A stretch of 64,000 nucleotides of DNA from Arsukibacterium tuosuense (lineage in GTDB: Bacteria; Pseudomonadota; Gammaproteobacteria; Enterobacterales; Alteromonadaceae). Of the stretch, positions 30,917-39,928 are shown piece after piece; within the stretch, counting starts at the first letter, position 1; each line of letters opens with the position of its first letter. Below the pieces are notes generated by a model, which worked only from the letters and a program-made list of their open reading frames with translations, had not been told where the DNA came from and ran no database searches. The DNA lies in the NCBI RefSeq assembly GCF_900215315.1, contig NZ_OBEB01000011.1:1-64000 (forward strand), in the 5' to 3' direction. A program made the translations under genes and the position numbers.

Positions 30917-31172
30917 GGTAAAAACCGAGTCTGATGATCGATAGAGATCCAGTAGAATCGGGCGCTCGGTTGAAGTTGATGATTTTGGTGGGGAAAAGTG
31001 GTGAATGCAGTAAGGATTATCAGCCGGCCCGGCAAAAATTAATTTAGCAATGCCGGCTTTTTCAGCAGAAAACTTGCTATTGCTGAATAAATTATTCAAT
31101 ATAAATTTACATATCGCATAACTAATTTTTTATAACCGGCAAGTAAGCCGGTTGAGCCTAAGACCACCGCCT

Positions 31173-32018
31173 ATGCTGAGTTTACTGAAGATACGTGGCA
31201 TGTTGGACCAGATGTCGGTTATTGAGCGCAAGCTGGCCGAGTTTATTCTGGACAATTCTCATATGCTGCGCGATTACTCCTCGCAGCAATTAGCTGATGC
31301 TGTGGGTATTAGCCAGTCCAGCGTGGTGAAGTTTTGTCAGAAGCTGGGCTATAAAGGTTACCCCGACCTTAAGCTGGCGATCAACGAAGCAGTGGTAACA
31401 GCCAGCACGCTGAACCGGGATCAGGCCGATAAAAATAACGATGACGGCAGCTTGCTCGGAATTGGCGAACAGTTACAGTTCAGCCTGCAACAGCACTTGC
31501 GGACCTTGCTGACCATTAACGATGAGAAAACCCTGCTGCAGGCAGCGCGTTTATTGCAAAGCGCCGATAAAATACTGCTGGCTGGTTTTGCCAAGTCAGC
31601 AATAGTGGTTGCAGACATGCAGTTCCGCTTGCTGCAATTGGGGAAACTGGCGTTGCATCATGCCGACCCGGCATTGGCGCTGCAACTGGCCCGCAGTCTA
31701 ACCGACACCAGCGTGCTACTGCTGGTATCTGATTCCGGCCAGAACAGTGACTTATTAAAACTGGAACATTATGCCAAAAGCCGTCAGCTGAAAATTATCT
31801 CGCTTACCAGCTATAAAACCAATGCCCAGAGCCTGGCGGCCGACATTACCCTGTTTACCTTAAGTGCCGAAGAAGATATTCGGTTAAACCCGATTTTAAC
31901 CCAGCTGGCGCAGCAGCATCTGTGTCATATGCTGTATTTGCAGCTATGCCACTGGCAGAATAACGATTTGGCGCTGACCGAAAGTACCGAGTTAATGGGC
32001 CTGCTGGAAAAGCCCTGA
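31173..32018 (+). CDS. RpiR/MurR-family transcriptional regulator
   Basis: The 281-residue protein has an N-terminal helix-turn-helix of the RpiR type (about 5-80, with DYSSQQLADAVGISQSSVVKFCQKLGYKGYPDLK read in segments) and a C-terminal SIS domain for binding a phosphosugar (LLAGFAKSAIVVADMQFRLLQLGK, LLVSDSGQNSDLLKLEHYAK). MurR of E. coli and B. subtilis, which responds to MurNAc-6-phosphate, has this architecture, but so do HexR and RpiR. It converges on the epimerase-NlpC/P60 pair and could control those genes or the murQ operon at 56-61 kb. The ATG at 31173 is used; a TTG at 31152 is possible. Confidence 0.85.
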   Translation: MLSLLKIRGMLDQMSVIERKLAEFILDNSHMLRDYSSQQLADAVGISQSSVVKFCQKLGYKGYPDLKLAINEAVVTASTLNRDQADKNNDDGSLLGIGEQLQFSLQQHLRTLLTINDEKTLLQAARLLQSADKILLAGFAKSAIVVADMQFRLLQLGKLALHHADPALALQLARSLTDTSVLLLVSDSGQNSDLLKLEHYAKSRQLKIISLTSYKTNAQSLAADITLFTLSAEEDIRLNPILTQLAQQHLCHMLYLQLCHWQNNDLALTESTELMGLLEKP

Positions 32019-32031
32019 TTTGCAGCAGCAA

Positions 32032-32122
32032 ACTCAACACTCATAACTCATAACTCAACACTTAACACTAAACACTAAACACTAAACACTAAACACTAAA
32101 CACTAAGCACTCAACACTAATA
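32032..32122. repeat. Heptanucleotide tandem repeat (13 units)
   Basis: Thirteen consecutive 7-base units in strict register. Five are perfect ACTAAAC (32067-32101); the flanking units are variants (ACTCAAC, ACTCATA, ACTTAAC, ACTAAGC, ACTAATA). It fills nearly the whole gap between the stop of the regulator and the stop of the epimerase, so it is in the shared 3' region of convergent genes and not in a promoter or reading frame. Confidence 0.95.
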
Positions 32123-32124
32123 AA

Positions 32125-33219
32125 TCAGGACAGCATTTTCAGGCCATCGATGGCAGTAATCCCCAGCCCCGGCGCATTACCAATGGTAATGTCAGCGTCA
32201 TTGAAGCTGACACTGCTGGTTACCGGATCAAAGGCACAGAGCGACGGCCCGTCTAAATCAATTTTGGTAATGACATCTGACTTGGCTACCGCCACATGCA
32301 CCGCCGCCGCCACGCTGATACTGCCTTCGAGCATGCACCCTATCATGCACTGCATATCGTAAAACGAGCAGATATCGGCAATTTTAATGGCATTGGCAAT
32401 CCCACCGGTTTTCATCAGCTTAATATTGATAATATCGGCGGCACGCATTTTTATCAGTTCTATTACTTCGCGCGGGCCAAAACTGCTTTCGTCGGCCATG
32501 ACCGGGGTATGCACCCGCTCAGTAATGTATTTTAAGCCTTCTAAGTCATACGCTTTAACCGGCTGCTCTACTAATTCCAGCCGCACCCCGGCATCTTCCA
32601 GTTTACGCAGCGCATACACGGCTTCTTTGGCGGTCCAGCCCTGATTCGCATCCAGCCGGATTAATGCCTTGCCGGCGACAGCAGCATAAATGGCTTTCAC
32701 CCGCTCAATATCCACCCCGATATCTTTGCCCACTTTCACTTTCAGGGTTTCAAAACCGCGGTCGATGGCACTGAGGGAATCGGCAACCATTTTGTCGATA
32801 TAGTCGACACTGATGGTAATATCTGTCGTTATTTTTGGTACGCCACCACCCAGAATTTTGTACAAAGGCGCCTGATACAGCTGGGCAAATAAGTCATAGA
32901 CCGCCATTTCCACCGCTGCTTTGGCACTGTAGTTTTTCATAATAGCGCCCTGAATAAGGCGGATAATATGGTTTAAATCGGCAATCTGCTGACCCACCAG
33001 TTTGGGCTTTAACACACTTTTAATAGCATCAATTATCGAGCCATGAATATCACCGGTAATCACCGCCGTGGCAGGCGCTTCACCATAGCCAATATGGCCG
33101 GTGTCGGTTTCTATCATTACCACTACATCTTCAATTTGCTGTACGGTACGCAACGCCGTTTTAAAGGGCGTTTTCAGCGGTATGGTAAGCATGCCCAGCC
33201 GGATATCGGTAATTTTCAT
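32125..33219 (-). CDS. L-Ala-D/L-Glu epimerase (dipeptide epimerase, enolase superfamily)
   Basis: Converts L-Ala-D-Glu from murein peptides to L-Ala-L-Glu so it can be degraded, the role of E. coli YcjG and B. subtilis YkfB. The 364-residue protein has the muconate-lactonising fold: an N-terminal cap, the KVKVGK base motif, metal ligands in RLDANQGW, LELVEQP and MADES, and the opposite-face Lys in NIKLMKTGG. It lies 11 bases after the NlpC/P60 gene, whose enzyme would release its substrate. Dipeptide specificity is inferred from family and context. Confidence 0.85.
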   Translation of the reverse strand: MKITDIRLGMLTIPLKTPFKTALRTVQQIEDVVVMIETDTGHIGYGEAPATAVITGDIHGSIIDAIKSVLKPKLVGQQIADLNHIIRLIQGAIMKNYSAKAAVEMAVYDLFAQLYQAPLYKILGGGVPKITTDITISVDYIDKMVADSLSAIDRGFETLKVKVGKDIGVDIERVKAIYAAVAGKALIRLDANQGWTAKEAVYALRKLEDAGVRLELVEQPVKAYDLEGLKYITERVHTPVMADESSFGPREVIELIKMRAADIINIKLMKTGGIANAIKIADICSFYDMQCMIGCMLEGSISVAAAVHVAVAKSDVITKIDLDGPSLCAFDPVTSSVSFNDADITIGNAPGLGITAIDGLKMLS

Positions 33220-33230
33220 AGGTGCCTCGG

Positions 33231-34634
33231 TTAACGCAACGATTTAATTGCGTATATTTTATCCAGATAACTGCTGTCAGCCGTCAGCTGCAGCGGGGTT
33301 AACGGTGTTACCGCCACCCCATTTAAAATGCCCTGATACAGCTCAGGCGTTGCAGCAGCGTCTTGTTCAGCGTTTTGTTCACGAAAATAGGCCAACTCAT
33401 GCACTGAATGAATGACAAAGGGCTCGCCATTATCATTGCCCAGGTACAACATGACGTGACCCGGCCGGTAAATTAAGTCACCGGCGCTGGCCTCACTGAT
33501 CGCCGCCAGCTTGTCGCTGTGGCTGTTATCTGCCGTAAAGCGGATATTGTCGCCATAGCTGCCCTCGCCCTGCTGGCCGGAGTTACGTGGCATCAGCAAA
33601 CCGAAACTGCGGTAAATTTCAATAATAAAGCCGGTGCAATCGCGGCTGTCATAGTCATGGCCCCAGCCGTAGCGATCACCGAGAAACTTGAACGCCTGCT
33701 GCAGCACATTGGCCGGTGTATACGGCAGGTAACCGATATTGACATCCTGCTGGCGGGCAATTAACGCCGGGGTAAAATCCAGGCTGCCATCGCTGTTCCG
33801 TACCGGCAATTTAACAATATGGCTGGCATGCGGGTTCTGGCCGTGCACATTGTGGCCGGTATTTTTAGTAGTGAGTAGTGGTAAGCGGCTGCCCATATCC
33901 AGCAGTAATTCTGAAATGGCCGGTACAGCCGGCGTGAAGCTGGTGCGTGCCCGGGCACCGGTAACCACCAGGAAAGGCGTTTGTTCGCTGTATGCCAGCA
34001 CCTGCTGCCGGTCGCCAATTGCAACATCTTCTGCCTGTACCCAACCGGTGTAATGGTAATTCTGCAGCAGCAGCCACTTGCCATCACGGCTTTGGTGTAG
34101 CACCGCGACCGCTTCGCCCGGAAACAAGGCAGTTTCCTGAAAGCGATCTAAATCCAGCGCCATATTCTCATTGTGCACCCGGTCTGCAGTCGGCATGCTG
34201 CGTAAATCCGTGCGCTTTACCACCAGGCCAAACTGCACCGGGTTGTCAGCCTGCACTGCCTCAATATTAAGATTATGTTGGTAGCGCTGCCACTGGGCAG
34301 CTGTTACTGCTGTGCCATCGGCATAAAAACGCGGCTGGCCGGGCGACGCGCTGGCGCTGGTTATTTTCTCAGCTAAAACAGCTGCCGCTAAGCTTTGCGG
34401 TAAATCTGCCAGCAGTGTCATTTCAGGCTGACGGCCAAAGGTATCTTGATTGCGGGCACTGATTTGGCGTTGCGTTAACAGCACCGTGTTGGCATTTGCC
34501 ACCTTTGCCAGCCAGTAGTCAGCCGTTAAATGATCGGTTTTTAACATAGGAATATCTGACTCAGCATATACATTTCTCTGAACACCGCTGCCACCCAGGA
34601 ATAAAAGCACTATTAACCAATAACCTAGCTTCAT
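33231..34634 (-). CDS. Exported SH3 / NlpC-P60 gamma-D-Glu-mDAP endopeptidase
   Basis: The 467-residue protein has a signal peptide ending near VYA, SH3-type segments in the middle (including WLLLQNYHYTGWVQAEDV), and a C-terminal NlpC/P60 domain with catalytic Cys333 in RDCTGF and His393 in GHVMLYLG. This architecture matches enzymes like B. subtilis YkfC, which cut the D-Glu-diaminopimelate bond of murein peptides after L-Ala-D-Glu. It is upstream of the dipeptide epimerase in one operon and diverges from the TonB-dependent receptor. Substrate is inferred. Confidence 0.83.
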   Translation of the reverse strand: MKLGYWLIVLLFLGGSGVQRNVYAESDIPMLKTDHLTADYWLAKVANANTVLLTQRQISARNQDTFGRQPEMTLLADLPQSLAAAVLAEKITSASASPGQPRFYADGTAVTAAQWQRYQHNLNIEAVQADNPVQFGLVVKRTDLRSMPTADRVHNENMALDLDRFQETALFPGEAVAVLHQSRDGKWLLLQNYHYTGWVQAEDVAIGDRQQVLAYSEQTPFLVVTGARARTSFTPAVPAISELLLDMGSRLPLLTTKNTGHNVHGQNPHASHIVKLPVRNSDGSLDFTPALIARQQDVNIGYLPYTPANVLQQAFKFLGDRYGWGHDYDSRDCTGFIIEIYRSFGLLMPRNSGQQGEGSYGDNIRFTADNSHSDKLAAISEASAGDLIYRPGHVMLYLGNDNGEPFVIHSVHELAYFREQNAEQDAAATPELYQGILNGVAVTPLTPLQLTADSSYLDKIYAIKSLR

Positions 34635-34872
34635 TTCACCCTCTTATCAGCACCAAAAAAATGCCAACTGACTTTTATAATAGCTGCAAATAGAATCAAA
34701 TATTCCAATTAATAGTAATTTTTAGCATAAATTATTTTCAAAACCAAAAAATTATTGCTATGTTAATTTTGTGCAGAAAATAAACATCTGCCAGTTGCGA
34801 TAAAAACGGGCGTTCAGAACCCGACTAACGGATAGCGATAATAAGACACAACTGCAAATCCAGGAGACAGTG

Positions 34873-37722
34873 ATGAAGTTGACCAAGCTTATTCAGGCCC
34901 TCACCCTAGCCGGCCTTAGCACACACGCTTTTGCGCAGGATAATCCTCCGCAATCTGACACAACGGACCCAGACGCCAAAATTGAACGTATTGAAGTGAC
35001 AGGTTCCAGCATAAAACGCCACAATATGGAAGGTGCTTTGCCACTGACGGTTATCTCGAAGTCTGACATTGACTCAGCAGGTATTACCAACGTTGATCAG
35101 CTGATGCTTAACCTGAATATCGGCGCTAACTCAAATGATAACCTTGCCAGTAATGCAGGTATTGTTGGTGGCGAAGAACGCGGCAACAATGGCGCATCCA
35201 GTGCCAATTTAAGGGGGCAAGGACGGGACTCTACACTGGTTCTGCTAAATGGACGCCGGGTAGCAACCCATGGTATCCAGGGCCGTGCCGTAGATTTAAA
35301 CTCCATTCCTTTTGAAGCCATCGAACGAGTGGAAGTACTGCGGGATGGTGCTTCGGCCGTCTATGGTACAGACGCGATTGGCGGTGTTATCAATTTTATT
35401 CTTAAGAAAAACTATGACGGCCTGCAGGCTTCCACCTTCATTGATCACACACAGGACGGCGGTGGTAATATATACCGCTTAAATATGTTAGGCGGAACCG
35501 GTGATTTATACGAGGATGGCTACAATTTGATGGCCAGCCTGTCTTACAGCAAAGCTGAAATATTGCGCGGAACCGATCGCGATTTTACCAATACTTTCCA
35601 GCCAGAGCGTGGTTTATCACCTGATACCCGGGGTACGCCGTTTGCTTCAATAAATAACCGTCCAGGCTCAATTGACAACCTGATAGGGACTGGCCTGGTT
35701 GATCCGGAAACGGGCTTGTCCCAAACCGTTATGAATGTTCTGGCATTGCCCGGTCAGGCTGGTTGTGCAGCCGGTGGTGATGGTATGGACGTCGATACCG
35801 GCGCGTTATGGAATCGTTCCAATGAAATTTTCAGCTGTGCCTGGGATTACCCACGTGCCTCAGTGCTGCAACAGCCGGTTGAGAATTTAAACCTTGTTTC
35901 CAGAGGCTCCTTCATGCTGGAAAATGGTGATGAAGCCTTTGTGGAGGTGGTTGGCTCTCATGTCACCAGCAATAAGGTGTTTGAACCAAACCAAATCACG
36001 CCATGGGCCATTGGTGTAGAGGGGTTTTATCCCAGCACGGGTGAGTCTTATGATTTCATCGCCAATGCCTTAGCAGATCATTATGGTGAAGAGCAAATCA
36101 ATCGCGGCGCACCTATTGCTTATCGCTGGCGTTGTGTGGATTGCGGCCCGCGTGAAATTGAAACGACCACCAAGGCATACCGGCTTTTAGCTGGTTTGGA
36201 AGGGATGTTGTTTGACGATAAGTGGGATTACAAGCTAGGTGTTTCTTATGCTTCCAGTGAAGCGGAGTCAGAGCTGGGTAGAGGTTATCACTTTACCGGC
36301 TTGCTGGCTGAAGGGCTTGGCAGTGGTGATATCAACCCGTTTTTATTGGCGGGTCAGTCACAAAGCAGTGCTGGTATGGCTGCCTTAGATCGAGCGTCTG
36401 CTGAAGGTACTATTCTGTTCGGCGGTAAAACCACCATGCTGCAGGTTGACGGTCTGATTAGTGGCAGTTCAGGTTGGGAATTAGCGGGTGGTGAGGTAAT
36501 GGTCGCTGCAGGCTTTGACTTCAGACGGGAAGGTTATGAATTCCAGGGTGACAGGCGTGCAGCCGATAATCGGCCTACAATTTACGGTGCCCCGTTTGAT
36601 GATGCCAATGCGCTGGATGACGTAAGCCGCAACATTAAGGCGCTGTTTGTAGAAGCACTGATCCCCGTCACCTATGACTTTGAAGTAAACCTGGCGGTGC
36701 GTCATGACCGTTATGATGGGTTTGGTGGCACTACCAATCCGAAGGTGTCAGTGAAATATGATTTAACCGAGGATTTGATGTTGCGCGCTGCCTACAGCAC
36801 CGGATTCCGGGTACCATCCTTCAACCAGCTGTATAACGGTGTATCAGAACTGCCATATACCGGACTTGACTTTGCTGACCCGGCTCTTTGTCCGGGTGGC
36901 CAGGTAAATCCGGATGATCCGAATTGTTCCGAACCATTGCAACCGTCCATGCTGTTTGGCGGAAAAGAAGACCTGGGCCCGGAGGAATCCGATCAGGCAA
37001 ATATTGGCCTGGTTTGGTCACCTGTTGATAGCGCTACTTTCACGGTGGATTACTGGGAAATCAATAAAGAGGGCACGATTCAAACCCTTAGCTTTGATGA
37101 GTTGATTGATAACTTCGAATTATTTGAAGACAACTTTATCCGCGATAGCAGCGGCAACCTGCTCACCATTGATCGACGTTGGGTGAATGCCGGTGAGCGC
37201 AAGACATCAGGCGTGGAAGTCAATGCCATGTTCAATGGCGAGCTGTATGATGGACGATGGGGGCTGTCTTTCAATGGTAGCTACCTGATTGAAGACCGTA
37301 AACGCATTCTTCCAAACGCAGAATTTGGCGACAACCTGGTAGGAACACACAGCCGGGGCAATATCCCGCTGCGCTGGAAACATACTGTGTCGTTTAACTG
37401 GAGCCGCGGAGACTGGACGCATAATCTAATCCAGATGTTCCGGGACAGTTACTTAGACGAGGTACCACCTGGAATTGCTTCAGGAAATACCCGTCCTGCT
37501 AACTGGAATCCAGTGGTGACAAGTTACACAACTTACAATTACAGTGTAACTTACAAGGGTCTGGATCAGTTGGAGTTAACCTTCGGTATCAAGAACCTGT
37601 TTGACAGAGATCCACCATTCACTGCTCACCAGAACGATTTCTCACCTGGTGCTGCGTTTGATCCGCGGGTGGCTGATCCAAGAGGCCGGGCGTTTACCTT
37701 ACTGGCTAAGTATACCTTCTGA
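34873..37722 (+). CDS. TonB-dependent outer-membrane receptor
   Basis: A 949-residue outer-membrane transporter: signal peptide ending near THAFA, TonB box-like ERIEVTGSSIKR at about 40-51, plug domain (ALPLTVISKSDIDSAGITNVDQ; VLLNGRRV; VEVLRDGASAVYGTDAIGGVINFILK), and a 22-strand barrel ending in the aromatic FTLLAKYTF. The IKR form of the N-terminus is common in receptors for sugars or peptides rather than iron. The ATG at 34873 has AGGAG six bases upstream; a GTG three bases earlier is less likely. Substrate is unknown; the divergent murein-peptide genes suggest peptidoglycan fragments. Confidence 0.9.
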   Translation: MKLTKLIQALTLAGLSTHAFAQDNPPQSDTTDPDAKIERIEVTGSSIKRHNMEGALPLTVISKSDIDSAGITNVDQLMLNLNIGANSNDNLASNAGIVGGEERGNNGASSANLRGQGRDSTLVLLNGRRVATHGIQGRAVDLNSIPFEAIERVEVLRDGASAVYGTDAIGGVINFILKKNYDGLQASTFIDHTQDGGGNIYRLNMLGGTGDLYEDGYNLMASLSYSKAEILRGTDRDFTNTFQPERGLSPDTRGTPFASINNRPGSIDNLIGTGLVDPETGLSQTVMNVLALPGQAGCAAGGDGMDVDTGALWNRSNEIFSCAWDYPRASVLQQPVENLNLVSRGSFMLENGDEAFVEVVGSHVTSNKVFEPNQITPWAIGVEGFYPSTGESYDFIANALADHYGEEQINRGAPIAYRWRCVDCGPREIETTTKAYRLLAGLEGMLFDDKWDYKLGVSYASSEAESELGRGYHFTGLLAEGLGSGDINPFLLAGQSQSSAGMAALDRASAEGTILFGGKTTMLQVDGLISGSSGWELAGGEVMVAAGFDFRREGYEFQGDRRAADNRPTIYGAPFDDANALDDVSRNIKALFVEALIPVTYDFEVNLAVRHDRYDGFGGTTNPKVSVKYDLTEDLMLRAAYSTGFRVPSFNQLYNGVSELPYTGLDFADPALCPGGQVNPDDPNCSEPLQPSMLFGGKEDLGPEESDQANIGLVWSPVDSATFTVDYWEINKEGTIQTLSFDELIDNFELFEDNFIRDSSGNLLTIDRRWVNAGERKTSGVEVNAMFNGELYDGRWGLSFNGSYLIEDRKRILPNAEFGDNLVGTHSRGNIPLRWKHTVSFNWSRGDWTHNLIQMFRDSYLDEVPPGIASGNTRPANWNPVVTSYTTYNYSVTYKGLDQLELTFGIKNLFDRDPPFTAHQNDFSPGAAFDPRVADPRGRAFTLLAKYTF

Positions 37723-37767
37723 AGGCTAGTTCAGAAGTAGCCAGGGTGGTATGGTAAACACCGCAGC

Positions 37768-37797
37768 AAATAAGCGGCCTCAGGCCGCTTATTTTAT
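37768..37797 (+). terminator. Terminator after the TonB-dependent receptor
   Basis: A perfect 12-bp stem, AAATAAGCGGCC with GGCCGCTTATTT, around a 3-base loop. It lies about 45 bases after the receptor stop and should reduce read-through into the halogenase-like gene. A second small hairpin, CTGTCGG/CCGACAG, follows at 37813-37831. Confidence 0.8.
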
Positions 37798-37872
37798 GCT
37801 TCAAGAACCTGACTGTCGGCTTCTCCGACAGATTTAATTATGTATCCTGGCCTGGCAAACAGGAGGCCATTT

Positions 37873-39381
37873 GTGACAAATAACAGTAGTGCTATTCAAC
37901 GGATTTGTATTCTTGGTGGCGGCACCGCAGGTTGGATGACTGCGGCCGCGCTTTCGAAAGTCTTTGCTGAACAATCCATCCAGATTGAACTGGTTGAATC
38001 CGAGAGTATTGGTACAGTCTCTGTGGGTGAAGCAACCATCCCACAAATCAGAGCGTTTAATCATTTGCTTGGCCTGGATGAGATGGACTTTATTCGTCAT
38101 ACCCAGGGCACATTTAAGTTAGGTATTGAGTTTATAGACTGGTACAAACCGGGTACTGCTTATCTGCACCCATTTGGCCCTTATGGTGCCAATATGGCAG
38201 GTGTACCTTTTCATCATTATTGGTTAAAGCACGGTTGTCAGCGGCCGCTGGAAGACTATTGTCTTGAAGCGATGGCAGCTCGCGCTGGTAAATTTATACC
38301 TGTTCTGAAACGTGCCGGTGCTCCGCCACGGCAGGTAAATTATGCCTTTCATTTTGATGCGGTTGCCTATGCTGATTATTTGCGTAAGTTTGCTGAGCAA
38401 CGAGGGGTGAAGCGGAGCGAAGGCCGGATGCAAAATGTAGTACTTGACCCTGTTACCGGGTTTGTACAGGCGTTGCTGATGCAAAATGGCCAAAAGATTG
38501 AGGCTGATTTTTTCATCGATTGCTCAGGCTTCAAAGGATTAATTATTGAGAAAGCACTCCACTCCGGTTTTGAGGACTGGAGCCACTGGCTGCCTTGTGA
38601 TCGCGCTATTGCTCAACCCTGTGCTGCAACAGAAGCGCCAAAACCCTATACCCAATCTATTGCTCAGGCTGCCGGCTGGCAATGGCGAATACCGTTGCAA
38701 AACCGGGTAGGTAATGGCCATGTTTATAGCAGCCATTATGTTGACGATGACGAAGCATTACGAGTATTGCATAACACCATGCTTGGAGCCCCACTAGCTG
38801 AGCCGAACCTGTTACGCTGGCAAACCGGACGCAGGCGTGAGCCCTGGAAAAAAAACTGTGTCGCTATCGGGCTATCAGCAGGCTTTCTGGAACCGCTGGA
38901 GTCTACCGGTATCCAACTGATCCAGTCGGCTATTTCCCGCCTGCTCAGCTTATTTCCGGATAAAAGCTTTGCTGCTGAAACCATTGATACCTACAACCGC
39001 TATAGCAGCCTTGAAATGGAGCAGATCCGCGATTTCATTATTTTGCACTACAAAGCGAATGAGCGGCAAGACGCTGATTTTTGGCGCTATTGCCGTACAA
39101 TGAAAGTGCCGGATAGTCTGAAAGATAAAATTCAGTTATATCGTCAAACAGGCAGAATTTTCAGGGAAAATAATGAGTTATTCAGTGAAATTAGTTGGCT
39201 ATCCGTGTTGAATGGCCAGGGCATTTTTCCGGAAAGCTATCATCCGCTGGCAGATCAATTTCCAGCCGCGAAGTTAGACGCACAGTTAGCCATGTTGCAA
39301 CAGCAAGTGGCGGATAGTGTTGCTGAAATGCCAGGTCATGCCGACTTTATTGCCCACAATTGCCAAGCCAATTCATCCTGA
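37873..39381 (+). CDS. Tryptophan-halogenase-family FAD-dependent protein
   Basis: Flavoprotein of 502 residues with the dinucleotide loop GGGTAGWMTAAAL, the halogenase WxWxIP motif (WQWRIP), Lys82 in GTFKLGIEF and Glu343-Ser344 in EPLESTGI. These match the catalytic Lys and Glu of PrnA-type enzymes, so chemistry may be retained. Many such genes sit beside TonB-dependent receptors in Alteromonadales and Xanthomonadales and are unlikely to act on free tryptophan. AGGAGG at 37861-37866 is six bases before GTG 37873, so that start is preferred over the ATG at 37840. Substrate unknown. Confidence 0.83.
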   Translation: MTNNSSAIQRICILGGGTAGWMTAAALSKVFAEQSIQIELVESESIGTVSVGEATIPQIRAFNHLLGLDEMDFIRHTQGTFKLGIEFIDWYKPGTAYLHPFGPYGANMAGVPFHHYWLKHGCQRPLEDYCLEAMAARAGKFIPVLKRAGAPPRQVNYAFHFDAVAYADYLRKFAEQRGVKRSEGRMQNVVLDPVTGFVQALLMQNGQKIEADFFIDCSGFKGLIIEKALHSGFEDWSHWLPCDRAIAQPCAATEAPKPYTQSIAQAAGWQWRIPLQNRVGNGHVYSSHYVDDDEALRVLHNTMLGAPLAEPNLLRWQTGRRREPWKKNCVAIGLSAGFLEPLESTGIQLIQSAISRLLSLFPDKSFAAETIDTYNRYSSLEMEQIRDFIILHYKANERQDADFWRYCRTMKVPDSLKDKIQLYRQTGRIFRENNELFSEISWLSVLNGQGIFPESYHPLADQFPAAKLDAQLAMLQQQVADSVAEMPGHADFIAHNCQANSS

Positions 39382-39431
39382 ATTGTCAGTTGGTACTGAC
39401 CTTTGATCTTACCTTGTTCCTGGTACCTTTT

Positions 39432-39454
39432 GCCCGCCTTGTGCGGGCTTTTTT
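39432..39454 (+). terminator. Terminator after the halogenase-like gene
   Basis: Stem GCCCGC/GCGGGC with loop CTTGT, then six T. It lies 50 bases after the stop codon. Confidence 0.92.
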
Positions 39455-39480
39455 CTGGCAGCAGCCGGCAACAGGTTATA

Positions 39481-39513
39481 AAAAAACCGCGAAGAGCAAA
39501 AGCTCAGCGCGGT
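39481..39513 (-). terminator. Terminator of rnpB
   Basis: On the minus strand, stem AACCGCG...CGCGGTT with an inner GAGC/GCTC pairing and TTTT loop, followed by a T run. It lies just after the mature 3' end of RNase P RNA. Confidence 0.88.
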
Positions 39514-39525
39514 TCTGTGGTTATT

Positions 39526-39892
<367 letters not shown>

Positions 39893-39899
39893 AGCGCGC

Positions 39900-39928
39900 A
39901 TTATACGTGAAACGACGTTAACTGCCAG
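39900..39928 (-). promoter_or_regulatory. Promoter of rnpB
   Basis: On the minus strand, a perfect -10 TATAAT (39900-39905) seven bases before the 5' end of rnpB, and a weaker -35 CTGGCA at 39923-39928 with a 17-base spacer. The -35 overlaps the last codons of rsmI. Confidence 0.8.

Noticed and set aside
30890-31099. A 69-codon minus-strand frame between mraZ and the RpiR-type gene
   Set aside because: It starts with TTG without a ribosome binding site, runs through the mraZ promoter, and resembles nothing recognised.
32032-32122. Heptamer array as a CRISPR or iteron origin
   Set aside because: Units are contiguous and 7 bp with no spacers, and there are no cas or replication genes.
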